Shown: one piece after another, positions 7,751 through 16,109 of the stretch | Layout: the number at the start of each line of letters is the position of its first letter | How positions within the stretch are numbered: the first letter of the stretch is position 1 | Origin: Gemmatimonadota bacterium | Lineage (GTDB): Bacteria > Gemmatimonadota > Gemmatimonadetes > Gemmatimonadales > Gemmatimonadaceae | Direction: 5' to 3' | Assembly: GCA_947475795.1 (NCBI GenBank) | Contig: CANJOX010000005.1 | Coordinates: 1 to 24,167, forward strand | Length of the DNA stretch: 24,167 nucleotides | Notes under the pieces: model-generated | Told to the model about the DNA's origin: nothing | The model's input: only the letters and a program-made list of their open reading frames with translations | Database searches by the model: none | Translations under genes and position numbers: made by a program

Positions 7751-8885
7751 GCGCGCGGTGGCACGCGGTGTCCGAACCGACCGGCGGCTCGACGCGGGGC
7801 TGATGTGTGCGTGTGTCGTGCTGTCGACGATCGCGATGATCGCGCCGGGGCGTACCCGTGAGGGCATTGCGGCGGCGCTGCGCACATCGGTGCTCGCGCC
7901 ATTCGTCGCGCTCGAAGGGCGTGCCGCGTCGGTCCGTGCGGCCGTAGCGGCCCGACACGATGTGCTTGTCACGCGAGGGCAGGTGGCATCGCAGGCGCTG
8001 CGGGTCCGCGCCGTGGCCGATGAAAACGTGACCTTGCGGCAGCTGCTCGGCTTGTCGGCGCGTCTCGAGGATGGCTTCGTGCCGGCGGAAGTACTCCCCT
8101 CGCGCGGTTCGGGTGATGAGTTCTCGCTGGCATTGGCGATCGGTGCCGATGCGGGTGTGCAGCCGTTCCTGCCGGTGGTGACGGCGGATGGATTGGTGGG
8201 CATGGTGCAAAGCGTGGACCGCGCCACCAGCTTCGCCATCACGTGGGCGCACCCCGATTTCCGTGTGAGTGCGATGAGCGTGGACGAGGGGGCGTTCGGC
8301 ATCGTGCAGCCGCATCTCGGGGCCGGTGCCGAGCGGTGGTTGCTCGAGATGCGCGGCGTCCCCTTCCGGGCGAAGCTCGACGCGGGCACGCTGATTGTGA
8401 GTTCCGGTCTCGGGGCCACGTACCCGCGCGGCATTCCCATCGGCACGGTGCTCGGCGAACTGGTCACACCCGAGAAATGGGCGCGGACGTATCTGGTCAA
8501 GCCGTCGGTGCTGCCGGCCGCGATCGGGCCGGTGCTGGTCTTGTTACCGGCGCGCACGCAGCGTGGCGTGAACGGCGTGTGGACGAACGTCAGTGCCTCG
8601 GACAGTGCGGCTCGTGCCGTGGCTGCCATCGGTGATTCGCTGGCACGTGCGGCGGCGCTGGACGAACTGGCCGCGCGTCGTGCCGCGCTCGATGCGGCGG
8701 CCGATACACTGACTGATTCGACACTCGCGTTGGTGGCGGGTGGGCGGCAGGATGTGGTCCGTCCCGACAGCGTCGGCGCACGCCGCGGCGCGGACAGCGC
8801 GCGCTCACTGCGTGGTCGCGCGGACTCCGCCGCCGTTCGTCCGAGCGTGCCCCCACGCGCCGGCCCGCCGCCGGCCGCGCGCTGA
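7713..8885 (+). CDS. mreC: Rod shape-determining protein MreC
   Basis: Single-pass membrane protein whose periplasmic beta domains bind and activate PBP2 in the elongasome. The 390-residue product has an N-terminal membrane span (about 28-45), a helical linker (about 55-110, including [14 protein letters not shown]) and the MreC beta-barrel region (about 120-285, with [22 protein letters not shown] and [14 protein letters not shown]). From about 293 onward runs a roughly 98-residue Ala/Arg/Asp/Ser-rich tail ending in a Pro-rich stretch, longer than the core domain requires. ATG 7713 overlaps the mreB end; a GTG at 7758, just after the mreB stop, is an alternative that keeps the membrane span. 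Position between mreB and mreD supports the call. Confidence 0.94.
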   Translation: MTRRSTGLFSRPERAVARGVRTDRRLDAGLMCACVVLSTIAMIAPGRTREGIAAALRTSVLAPFVALEGRAASVRAAVAARHDVLVTRGQVASQALRVRAVADENVTLRQLLGLSARLEDGFVPAEVLPSRGSGDEFSLALAIGADAGVQPFLPVVTADGLVGMVQSVDRATSFAITWAHPDFRVSAMSVDEGAFGIVQPHLGAGAERWLLEMRGVPFRAKLDAGTLIVSSGLGATYPRGIPIGTVLGELVTPEKWARTYLVKPSVLPAAIGPVLVLLPARTQRGVNGVWTNVSASDSAARAVAAIGDSLARAAALDELAARRAALDAAADTLTDSTLALVAGGRQDVVRPDSVGARRGADSARSLRGRADSAAVRPSVPPRAGPPPAAR

Positions 8886-8907
8886 TGTCGCGCCGTCGGT
8901 GGTGCGC

Positions 8908-9420
8908 ATGAATCGCCCGTCGTCCCAGGCACCGGGAATCGGCAGTGCCGTGCGAGCCTGGCTCGGTTTTGTGCTGCTCCTGACCGCGCACTTTGCGATC
9001 CGTCCCCTGATCGGTGGGCGTGCGCACGTGGACTTTGTTCTGATCGCGATCCTCTTTGCGGCGGTCCGGATGCGACCGGGGTTTGCCGCGGTGGTCGGAT
9101 TGCTCACCGGCTTGGCGCTCGATGCCCTGGCGCCCGGTACGTTCGGCGCGTCGGCGTTGGCGTTGACCGTCGTGGCGTTCGGCGCGTCTTGGCTGAAGGC
9201 CGTGTTCTTCGCCGACCATGTGGCGCTGACCGGCTTGTTCGTCTTCGCCGGCAAGTGGTTGTTCGACGTGGCGCTGACGCTCCTGACGGGTGGTGTGGCC
9301 GGGACGTCATGGCTCGTGACGGTGCTGCTCTGGTCGCCATTGTCGGCTGCGTTAACGGCGCTGCTCGCCACGCTGCTGCTCACGCTGTTTCGTCCGCTGT
9401 ATCGCCCCCACGCGCTATGA
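8908..9420 (+). CDS. mreD: Rod shape-determining protein MreD
   Basis: Small integral membrane protein of the elongasome. The 170-residue product is the usual MreD size and almost entirely hydrophobic, with about five to six membrane segments. It contains FVLIAILFAAVRMRPGFAAV followed by GLLTGLALDALAPGTFGASA, the pattern seen in MreD and related energy-coupling S-like proteins. ATG 8908 is preceded by a GGTGG stretch; longer in-frame starts would run back into mreC. Sequence similarity in MreD is weak in general, so the call rests on size, topology and its place between mreC and mrdA. The gap to mreC is 22 bases. Confidence 0.9.
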   Translation: MNRPSSQAPGIGSAVRAWLGFVLLLTAHFAIRPLIGGRAHVDFVLIAILFAAVRMRPGFAAVVGLLTGLALDALAPGTFGASALALTVVAFGASWLKAVFFADHVALTGLFVFAGKWLFDVALTLLTGGVAGTSWLVTVLLWSPLSAALTALLATLLLTLFRPLYRPHAL

Positions 9421-9474
9421 GGCCGCCGTTGTGTCTCATCCGCTGCGCTTGGACGTCCGCGCGTCCATGACGTC

Positions 9475-11235
9475 GTGAGTTACCATCCCAACGCGATCCT
9501 GCGCCGCGCGCGGCTGGCCCGCGCGCTGCTGTTCGCCTCGTTCGCGGCACTGGGGGCCGCGTTCTTTCGTGCGCAGGTGCTGCAGAACGCAGAGTACGTC
9601 GTGCAGTCCGAGAACAACCGGCTCCGGGAAGTGCCGCTGCCGGGCGCGCGCGGCACGATCTATGATCGCCACGGCGAAGTCATCGCCGAGAACCTCCCCG
9701 GATATTCCGTGTCGATCCTCAGTCCAACCGAGGATTCGCTGCGCTCGGCGCTGACCACGCTTTCGAAAGTGGTAGAGATCGATTCCGCGCAGCAGGAACT
9801 GGCGGTGCGGCGGTTCCGTCGTGCCAAGACGCGGCCGGCGGTGATCTTCAACGATGCATCATTTCAAGTGGTGTCGGTGCTCGAGGAACGCCGGGTCGAG
9901 TTTCCCGGACTGATCATTCAAAGTTCTCCGAAGCGCTACTATCCCGACGGAGCCGCGATGGCGGCCCTGATCGGCTACACCGGCGAAATCTCGGAAGATG
10001 AGCTCACGAAGACGGCGTACGAGAGCTATAAGGCGGGACAGCAGGTGGGGAAGACGGGGCTGGAGTTGCAGTACGAGGGGCGCTTGCGTGGGAAGGAGGG
10101 GCGTCGCTTCGTCGAGGTCGACGCACGGAACCGTGTGGTGCGCGACGCCGGGGTGCGCCGCGAGGAGCAGCCGGAGGCGCCGCCTCCGCTGCGCACCAAC
10201 ATCGATCTCGACCTACAGCGGTTTGCGCACGCCTACTTCGGCGACTCGCTGCGCGGTGCCGTGGTGGCGCTCGAACCCACCACGGGGGGCGTGCTCGCGC
10301 TCTACAGTGCACCGAGCTACGACATCAACAAGTTCATCGGTGGCGTCTCGAAGAGCTTTTACGAAAGTCTACGCGTCGACCCGCATCGTCCGCTCGTCAA
10401 CCGGGCCATCACCGGCACCTACGCGCCAGCCTCCACCTGGAAGCTGGCGACGGCCGTGATCGGTCTCGAGCGCGGGCTGGTCACGATGGAGACGCGGATG
10501 CCGCAGCCGTGTACCGGTGGCTACTACTACGGCCGCGTCTTCAAGTGCTGGGACAAGCGCGGTCATGGGGATATCACGCTCGCCCAGGCCATCGCGAAGT
10601 CGTGTGATGTGTATTTCTATCAGCTTGGTCTCAAGATCGGTCTGTCCAACCTGCTTGCCGGTGGCGTGGCGCTGGGCTTTGGCGACAAGTCGGGCATTGA
10701 CCTGCCGAACGAGCGACGGCCGCAGTGGCCCGAGGACACGCGCTATTTCGACAAGCGATACGGGTCGCGTGGGTGGAACCGGTCGGTGGTGTTGAGCTTG
10801 TCCATTGGGCAGGCGAACAACGCCCAGACCCCGCTCAGCATGGCGCGCTTCTACACGGCGCTTGCCACCGATGGCCGCGCGGCCACGCCACAGATCGTGG
10901 CGCGCGAGCCGGAGCGCACCCAGATCCTCAAGCTCGATCAGCAGCAGCTCGCGGGCATCCAGCTGGCACTGGCGGATGTGGTGGCACGGGGGACGGCAGC
11001 CGGGGCACAGATTCAGGGACTGACGATCGCGGGCAAGACTGGGACGGCGCAGGTGAACGGCCAACTCGACAATGCCTGGTTCGTAGGCTACGCGCCGGCG
11101 AACGATCCGAAGATCGTCGTGGCGATCATCATCGAAGAGGGGCTGCACGGCTCCACCGCGGCGCGGGTGGCGACGAAGTTGATGGAGCGCTATCTGAAAG
11201 CGCGCCTGACCATGTCCGCCATCATCAACGACTGA
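9475..11235 (+). CDS. mrdA: Penicillin-binding protein 2, elongasome transpeptidase
   Basis: Class B PBP that cross-links new peptidoglycan during side-wall elongation, paired with the RodA polymerase. The 586-residue protein has a short cytoplasmic start, one membrane anchor (about 15-33), the pedestal motif GARGTIYDRHGEVIAENL (about 57-74) and a transpeptidase domain. Active-site motifs: STWK with Ser320 and Lys323, SCD at 376-378 (second motif) and KTGT from Lys521. SxD as the second motif is typical of PBP2 rather than PBP3. Two cysteines lie in PQPCTGG and VFKCWDKRG. It starts with GTG at 9475 after a 54-base gap; no clear Shine-Dalgarno is visible, and I found no in-frame alternative start upstream in that gap. 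rodA follows ten bases after it. Confidence 0.96.
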   Translation: MSYHPNAILRRARLARALLFASFAALGAAFFRAQVLQNAEYVVQSENNRLREVPLPGARGTIYDRHGEVIAENLPGYSVSILSPTEDSLRSALTTLSKVVEIDSAQQELAVRRFRRAKTRPAVIFNDASFQVVSVLEERRVEFPGLIIQSSPKRYYPDGAAMAALIGYTGEISEDELTKTAYESYKAGQQVGKTGLELQYEGRLRGKEGRRFVEVDARNRVVRDAGVRREEQPEAPPPLRTNIDLDLQRFAHAYFGDSLRGAVVALEPTTGGVLALYSAPSYDINKFIGGVSKSFYESLRVDPHRPLVNRAITGTYAPASTWKLATAVIGLERGLVTMETRMPQPCTGGYYYGRVFKCWDKRGHGDITLAQAIAKSCDVYFYQLGLKIGLSNLLAGGVALGFGDKSGIDLPNERRPQWPEDTRYFDKRYGSRGWNRSVVLSLSIGQANNAQTPLSMARFYTALATDGRAATPQIVAREPERTQILKLDQQQLAGIQLALADVVARGTAAGAQIQGLTIAGKTGTAQVNGQLDNAWFVGYAPANDPKIVVAIIIEEGLHGSTAARVATKLMERYLKARLTMSAIIND

Positions 11236-11245
11236 GCGTATCTCC

Positions 11246-12511
11246 ATGGCCGGCCGCTCGCTTTTGCGTCGACAGAGCATCGATATCCCCTTGCTGGTGA
11301 TCGCGTTGCTGCTGACCGCCTTCGGGATCGCGATGGTGTTTTCCGCGGGGCAAATCGATAATCCCACGCCGATCATCGAGAACGCGTGGAAGCGGCAGCT
11401 CGGATGGTTCGGCGCGGCGCTGGTCGCGACCTGGGTCATCTCACGCGGTTCCGTACGCCTGATCGAATGGAGTGCGTGGCCGCTCTATGCCCTCAGCTGC
11501 ACGCTCCTGCTGGTGGTGCTGTTCGTCGGCACCGGCGCCGGAACGGCGTCCAGTGTGAAAGGGTGGCTGAGTATCGGTGGTGTCCGTATCGGACAGCCGG
11601 CAGAGTTGGCAAAGCTGGCCACGACGCTGATGCTGGCTCGCGTGCTGGCCGCACAGCGGGAGACCATCCGCTCACTCGTCGACCTTTGGCGCCCGCTGGT
11701 GGTGGTCGGCGTGCCGTGGCTGCTCGTGATGGCGCAGCCCGACCTTGGGACTGGCATCGTCTTCATCGGTATCTGCTTCGCCATGCTGTTCTGGGCGGGC
11801 GTGCCGTGGGCGCTGCTGCTGTTGTTGGCGAGTCCGGGGATCAGTCTCGTGCTCGCATTCAGCACGGGCGTGTGGGGCGCGTGGTTTCTCATGCTGGTCG
11901 CCCTCGTGCTCTGGTACCGCCCGTACCTGATCGAGGGGGTGGTGCTCGTCGTCATGAACGTCGTCATGGGCGGTATTGCGCCGATACTCTGGGACAAGCT
12001 CAAGCCGTACCAGCAGAAACGGCTGCTGGTGTTCCTTGACCCGAACGTCGATCCGCAGGCGTCGGGTTACCACGTCACGCAGAGCAAGGTGGCGATCGGT
12101 TCGGGGGGCCTGTTCGGCAAGGGGTTCACGCTGGGGAGCCAGAAGCGCCTCAAGTTTCTGCCGGAACGACACACCGACTTCATCTTCTCGGTGGTCGGCG
12201 AAGAGCTCGGATTTATCGGTGTGAGCCTCGCGCTGGCGCTCTTCCTCGCGCTGTTCCTGCGCAGCACGAGGGTGGCGTCCCGAGCCAGCGACGCATTTCC
12301 CAGCCTCGTGGCGTTCGGTCTCGTCTCGGCCTGGTTCGTGCACGTGATCGTCAATATCGGGATGACGCTGAACCTGATGCCCGTCACCGGCATTCCGCTG
12401 CCGTTCTTCAGCTATGGCGGGTCGTTCCTGCTGGTCAGCTGGACAGCGGTGGCCGTGCTGCTGCGCATTTCGGCCGAAGGGCGCGGGCAACCCGACGCGC
12501 TCGGACTCTGA
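11246..12511 (+). CDS. rodA: Peptidoglycan glycosyltransferase RodA
   Basis: SEDS-family polymerase that links lipid II into glycan strands for cell elongation, acting with PBP2. The 421-residue product is strongly hydrophobic with about ten membrane segments. Recognisable SEDS stretches are SSVKGWLSIGGVRIGQPAELAKL, AQPDLGTGIVFIG, YQQKRLLVFLDPNVDP, QSKVAIGSGGLFGKGF, LPERHTDFIFSVVGEE (from about 305) and the C-terminal GIPLPFFSYGGS. The last three flank the cavity that carries the catalytic Asp in this family. ATG 11246 lies ten bases after the mrdA stop, with only a weak GAG upstream. RodA rather than FtsW is supported by the mre/PBP2 context. Confidence 0.96.
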   Translation: MAGRSLLRRQSIDIPLLVIALLLTAFGIAMVFSAGQIDNPTPIIENAWKRQLGWFGAALVATWVISRGSVRLIEWSAWPLYALSCTLLLVVLFVGTGAGTASSVKGWLSIGGVRIGQPAELAKLATTLMLARVLAAQRETIRSLVDLWRPLVVVGVPWLLVMAQPDLGTGIVFIGICFAMLFWAGVPWALLLLLASPGISLVLAFSTGVWGAWFLMLVALVLWYRPYLIEGVVLVVMNVVMGGIAPILWDKLKPYQQKRLLVFLDPNVDPQASGYHVTQSKVAIGSGGLFGKGFTLGSQKRLKFLPERHTDFIFSVVGEELGFIGVSLALALFLALFLRSTRVASRASDAFPSLVAFGLVSAWFVHVIVNIGMTLNLMPVTGIPLPFFSYGGSFLLVSWTAVAVLLRISAEGRGQPDALGL

Positions 12512-12582
12512 GTCACGGACGGCCCAAACGCGTGTGCGCAAGGGCTAGCCTTGGGACGGTCGAACGCCAACATTACAGCCCT

Positions 12583-13449
12583 ATGGCCTGGTTCCGGAAG
12601 GATAAGAAGCCCCGTCAGCCGCGGCGCGAACGCCTCGAGATTCCCCGCGACACGTGGGAGAAGTGCGAGGCGTGCGGGCACACGGATATCCGCGACAAGT
12701 TCCTGCGGAATCTGAATGTCTGCCCCGCCTGCGATTTCCACCGCCGCATCCGGTCGTGGGAGTACGCTGGCATGCTGCTCGATGACGGTTCGACCGTTGA
12801 AGTCGGCAGCGAGTTGCGCTCCGTCGACCCGCTTGGGTTCCCTGACTATCCGGCGCGACTCAAGCGTGCACTCGGCAACGCCGGTGATTCCGACGCCATT
12901 CTCACCGTTGCCGGCCTGCTCGAAGGGCTTCCGGTGGGAATCGGGATCATGGATTTCGCGTTCATGGGCGGATCAATGGGGTCCGTCGTCGGCGAGAAAA
13001 TTGCCCGCCTTGGTCAGCGCTGCCTCGAGAAGAAGCACCCGCTGGTCATCGTGTGTGCCTCGGGCGGTGCGCGCATGCAGGAAGGCATTCTCTCGCTGAT
13101 GCAGATGGCCAAGACATCGGCGGTCCTGTCTCAGCTGGCGGAGCGCCGTATCCCCTACATCTCCGTCCTCACCAACCCCACCACGGGTGGTGTGAGCGCC
13201 AGTTTTGCCATGCTGGGGGATGCGATTCTCGCCGAGCCTGGCGCCGTCATCGGCTTTGCCGGGCCCCGGGTGATCAAGCAGACGCTCGGTCAGGATCTGC
13301 CCGAAGGGTTCCAGACGGCCGAGTTCCTGCTCGAGAAGGGAATGGTCGATCAGGTGGTGCACCGGAAAGAGCTGCGTGATACGCTGTCCCGGCTGCTGCG
13401 GCATATGACGGGGCGTCCCGCGTCAGCGGGGCACGCGCAGGAAAGCTGA
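12583..13449 (+). CDS. accD: Acetyl-CoA carboxylase carboxyltransferase beta subunit
   Basis: Beta subunit of the carboxyltransferase half of acetyl-CoA carboxylase, making malonyl-CoA for fatty acid synthesis with AccA (not in this window). The 288-residue product begins MAWFRKDKK, typical of AccD, and has the zinc ribbon Cys28-x2-Cys31 ... Cys47-x2-Cys50. The crotonase-like core follows, with FMGGSMGSVVGEKIARL, CASGGARMQEGILSLMQMAKT and NPTTGGVSASFAMLGD. ATG 12583 was chosen over an in-frame GTG at 12532 because it gives the standard N-terminus. The 71-base gap after rodA could hold a weak internal promoter but nothing convincing. The stop codon overlaps the probable start of folC. Confidence 0.97.
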   Translation: MAWFRKDKKPRQPRRERLEIPRDTWEKCEACGHTDIRDKFLRNLNVCPACDFHRRIRSWEYAGMLLDDGSTVEVGSELRSVDPLGFPDYPARLKRALGNAGDSDAILTVAGLLEGLPVGIGIMDFAFMGGSMGSVVGEKIARLGQRCLEKKHPLVIVCASGGARMQEGILSLMQMAKTSAVLSQLAERRIPYISVLTNPTTGGVSASFAMLGDAILAEPGAVIGFAGPRVIKQTLGQDLPEGFQTAEFLLEKGMVDQVVHRKELRDTLSRLLRHMTGRPASAGHAQES

Positions 13450-14783
13450 CGCCGAACCCGCTGGCGCCGCCGCCGCAGGACGCGATCGGCGGACCCTCGA
13501 CCGCTGACGCCGCGTATCACGACGCGCTGAGTCGTCTGTTCGCCCGGACCGGCGGCGCGTGGCGCTTGGGGTTGGACCGGGTCACTGATCTGCTCGGTCT
13601 GCTTGGCAACCCACAGCGTCGTTACCCCGTGTTCCATGTGGCCGGAACGAACGGCAAGGGGAGCACGGTCGCGACGCTCGATGCCCTGCTGCGTGGCTCG
13701 GCGCTTCGCGTCGGGCGGTACACGTCGCCTCATCTCGTTGATTTTTCCGAGCGTGTGGTGGTGAATGGTGTGCCGATGCCGCACGACGCGATCACCACAT
13801 GGCTCGGCACGTGGGAGCCGGAGTTGACGCGTTTGGGCGCCACCTTTTTCGAGGCCACGACCGCGATGGCCCTGGCGTGGTTCGCCAAGCAGGGGGTGGA
13901 CGTCGCGATTGTCGAAGTTGGACTCGGTGGGCGACTGGACGCGACCAATACGGTCGAGCCGCTTGCCGCCGGTGTCACCCAGATCGGCTTCGACCACATG
14001 GAGTATCTCGGTGACGCGCTGACGTTGATTGCGGGTGAGAAGGCGGGGATCTACAAACGCGGCGCGGTCGCCGTGGTCGGCGAGACGCGGCCCGAGATCC
14101 GCGACCGGCTGGCGTGGCACGCGGCCGAGGCGGGATCGGAGCCGGTGCTGGTGACGGGGCGCGACTGGCAGGTGCGTGACATCGAGGTCGGGGCGGCGGG
14201 AACGTCGTTCACCTTGGTGACCGCCGACAGCGAGCGACGCCTGACCACCCCCCTGGTCGGCGAGTTTCAGGCCCACAATACGAGCGTGGCGCTGGCCATG
14301 CTGCGCGGCGCGGGTGGGCGGTGGGCGGAGATCGAGCGCCATGCGGCCAGCTTGCTGCCCCATGTGCATCTGGCGGGTCGTTTTCATCGCGCGGGGCCAT
14401 GGCTGTTCGACGTGGCACACAACGCCGACGGGGCCGCCACGGTCGCCACGACGCTGCTGGCGATCGGCGCGCCCCAGCCCGTGAGTGCGGTGGTCTGTGT
14501 GCTGCGCGACAAGGATTGGCAGGGAATCCTCACGGCGGTGGCGCGCGTGGCCGGACACATTGTGCTCACGATGGCCCCGACGGCGCCGGCCGCGCGGGCG
14601 TGGCCGCTCGACGAGGTGCAGGCGTGGGCGCAGCGGGCCGGATTGCCGGTTGAGCGTGTTGATGACTTTGCGGCGGCCCTGGCATGCGCGCGGGACCGGG
14701 CCGCCACCGTCCTGGTCACCGGGTCATTTCATACGGTCGGCGATGCCATGGAACGGTTGCAGGTCGATCCGCTCGCTCGGTAA
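13446..14783 (+). CDS. folC: Folylpolyglutamate / dihydrofolate synthase
   Basis: Mur-ligase-family ATP enzyme that adds glutamate to folates and, in many bacteria, to dihydropteroate. Motifs: GTNGKGS P-loop (67-73 if CTG 13446 is the start), YTSPHL, GGRLDATNTVEP, IGFDHMEYLGD with GEKAGIYK, and the C-terminal DVAHNADG. Start problem: the conserved N-terminal helix AYHDALSRLFARTGGAWRLG is encoded at 13512-13568, but no ATG, GTG or TTG lies in frame between the upstream stop at 13377 and the TTG at 13566, which is inside that helix region. The best guess is CTG 13446, which overlaps the accD stop as CTGA, with AGGAAAG just before it. TTG 13566 would give a 405-residue protein lacking the helix. 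Function is secure; the 5' end is not. accD-folC adjacency is widespread. Confidence 0.9.
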   Translation: MTPNPLAPPPQDAIGGPSTADAAYHDALSRLFARTGGAWRLGLDRVTDLLGLLGNPQRRYPVFHVAGTNGKGSTVATLDALLRGSALRVGRYTSPHLVDFSERVVVNGVPMPHDAITTWLGTWEPELTRLGATFFEATTAMALAWFAKQGVDVAIVEVGLGGRLDATNTVEPLAAGVTQIGFDHMEYLGDALTLIAGEKAGIYKRGAVAVVGETRPEIRDRLAWHAAEAGSEPVLVTGRDWQVRDIEVGAAGTSFTLVTADSERRLTTPLVGEFQAHNTSVALAMLRGAGGRWAEIERHAASLLPHVHLAGRFHRAGPWLFDVAHNADGAATVATTLLAIGAPQPVSAVVCVLRDKDWQGILTAVARVAGHIVLTMAPTAPAARAWPLDEVQAWAQRAGLPVERVDDFAAALACARDRAATVLVTGSFHTVGDAMERLQVDPLAR

Positions 14784-14792
14784 CTTGTGGGG

Positions 14793-16109
14793 ATGCCTCC
14801 AAAGCTCCTCCCGGGTTTCCGGGATTTCTATCCCGAACAGTTCGCCGAGCGGGCCCACATCTTCGAGACCTGGCGCCGCATCGTGCGGCGCTATGCGTTT
14901 CAGGAGTACGATGGGCCGCCGCTCGAACCGCTCGACCTGTATACGCAGAAGAGCGGTGACGAGATCGTTGGCCAGCTGTTCGACTTCGTCGACAAGGGCG
15001 GGCGGGCGGTGGCGATGCGCCCCGAGATGACGCCCACCTTTGCGCGTATGGTCGGTGCGCGCGCGCAAACGCTGCGTAAGCCGGTGCGGTGGTTCTCGAT
15101 GCCGCAACTGTTCCGTTACGAGCGGACGCAGAAGGGGCGTCTTCGCGAGCATTTTCAACTGAACGTGGACATCGTCGGCGAAGCCGACGTGCTCGCCGAC
15201 GCCGAACTGCTGTCGGTGGCCGTGGAGATCATGGCGGCCTTCGGTCTGACGGCCAGTGATGTGCGTGCACGGGTGAGCGATCGCCGGTTACTGAACGGCC
15301 TGCTCGAGCACCTGGCCATCGACGAGCCGACGTGGCCGGCCGTGTATGCCGTGCTCGACAAGCTCGAGCGCCAGCCGACGGAGGTCTCGGCGGAGAAGTT
15401 GGCTGCGGCCGGATTACCGCCGGTCACCGTCGAGGCGATTCTCGGGTTTGCTACGCTGGATTTCGCCACGCTCCAGGAACGGTACGGGCAGGCGCCGGCG
15501 GTGGCCCCGCATGTGGCGCGCTTCGCGCAGTACGTCGCGCACTGCGAGGCCCTCGGCATCGGCCGGTGGCTGCGCTTTGACCTGACCATTGTGCGCGGGC
15601 TGGCCTACTACACCGGCATTGTCTTCGAGCTGTTCGACAATGTGGGCGAGTTCCGGGCTATCTGCGGCGGCGGCCGGTACGACAATCTGCTCAAGTCGCT
15701 CGGCGGCACCGACCTGCCGGCGCTCGGTTTCGGCATGGGGGACGTTGTCCTCGGCGAGCTGCTGAAAGCGCGCGGGTTGATGAAAGCGCCGGCGCCAGCG
15801 GTTGCCCTCTGGGTCGCCCAGGCGCCCGATAGCGTCTCGTATCCGGCGGCCATGTTGCACGCGGCGGCACGGCTGCGTGCCGATGGTTATTCCGTGGAGT
15901 ACGCCCTGCGCGAGCAACGGGTGGAAAAGCAGCTGGAGGCCGCACGGAAAGCCGGCAGTCTCGCCACCATCGTGGTGGAGCCGACCGATGGAACGCCGGA
16001 GTATCGCGTACGCGCGGCCGGCGCGCAGGACGAGATCGTGAAGTCCCTTGATGCCCTGAGTACGTGGGCATCGTCGACGTTGCATCGAACGGACACCGCC
16101 CATGAGTGA
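14793..16109 (+). CDS. hisS: Histidyl-tRNA synthetase
   Basis: Class II aminoacyl-tRNA synthetase charging tRNA-His. The 438-residue product has motif 1 near the start ([12 protein letters not shown]), the [12 protein letters not shown] segment, motif 2 ([20 protein letters not shown]), the histidine-specific [23 protein letters not shown], motif 3 ([15 protein letters not shown]) and a C-terminal anticodon-binding domain (about 335-425). RGLAYYTG and [13 protein letters not shown] differ from the E. coli versions (GLDYYNRTVFE) and recall the other large HisRS lineage; this is inference from memory of family motifs. ATG 14793 is preferred; GTG 14787 in the same frame is possible. It lies nine bases after folC and overlaps proS by eight bases. 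Confidence 0.96.
   Translation: MPPKLLPGFRDFYPEQFAERAHIFETWRRIVRRYAFQEYDGPPLEPLDLYTQKSGDEIVGQLFDFVDKGGRAVAMRPEMTPTFARMVGARAQTLRKPVRWFSMPQLFRYERTQKGRLREHFQLNVDIVGEADVLADAELLSVAVEIMAAFGLTASDVRARVSDRRLLNGLLEHLAIDEPTWPAVYAVLDKLERQPTEVSAEKLAAAGLPPVTVEAILGFATLDFATLQERYGQAPAVAPHVARFAQYVAHCEALGIGRWLRFDLTIVRGLAYYTGIVFELFDNVGEFRAICGGGRYDNLLKSLGGTDLPALGFGMGDVVLGELLKARGLMKAPAPAVALWVAQAPDSVSYPAAMLHAAARLRADGYSVEYALREQRVEKQLEAARKAGSLATIVVEPTDGTPEYRVRAAGAQDEIVKSLDALSTWASSTLHRTDTAHE

Noticed and set aside
7169..8932. A 587-codon minus-strand open frame opposite mreB and mreC.
   Set aside because: Ser/Arg/Ala-rich shadow with no domain pattern; the plus strand encodes clear MreB and MreC.
12532..12582. An N-terminal extension of accD from GTG 12532, and a promoter in the rodA-accD gap.
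   Set aside because: The extension is not AccD-like, and the best -35/-10 pair (TTGGGA with TTACAG) is poor in match and placement.
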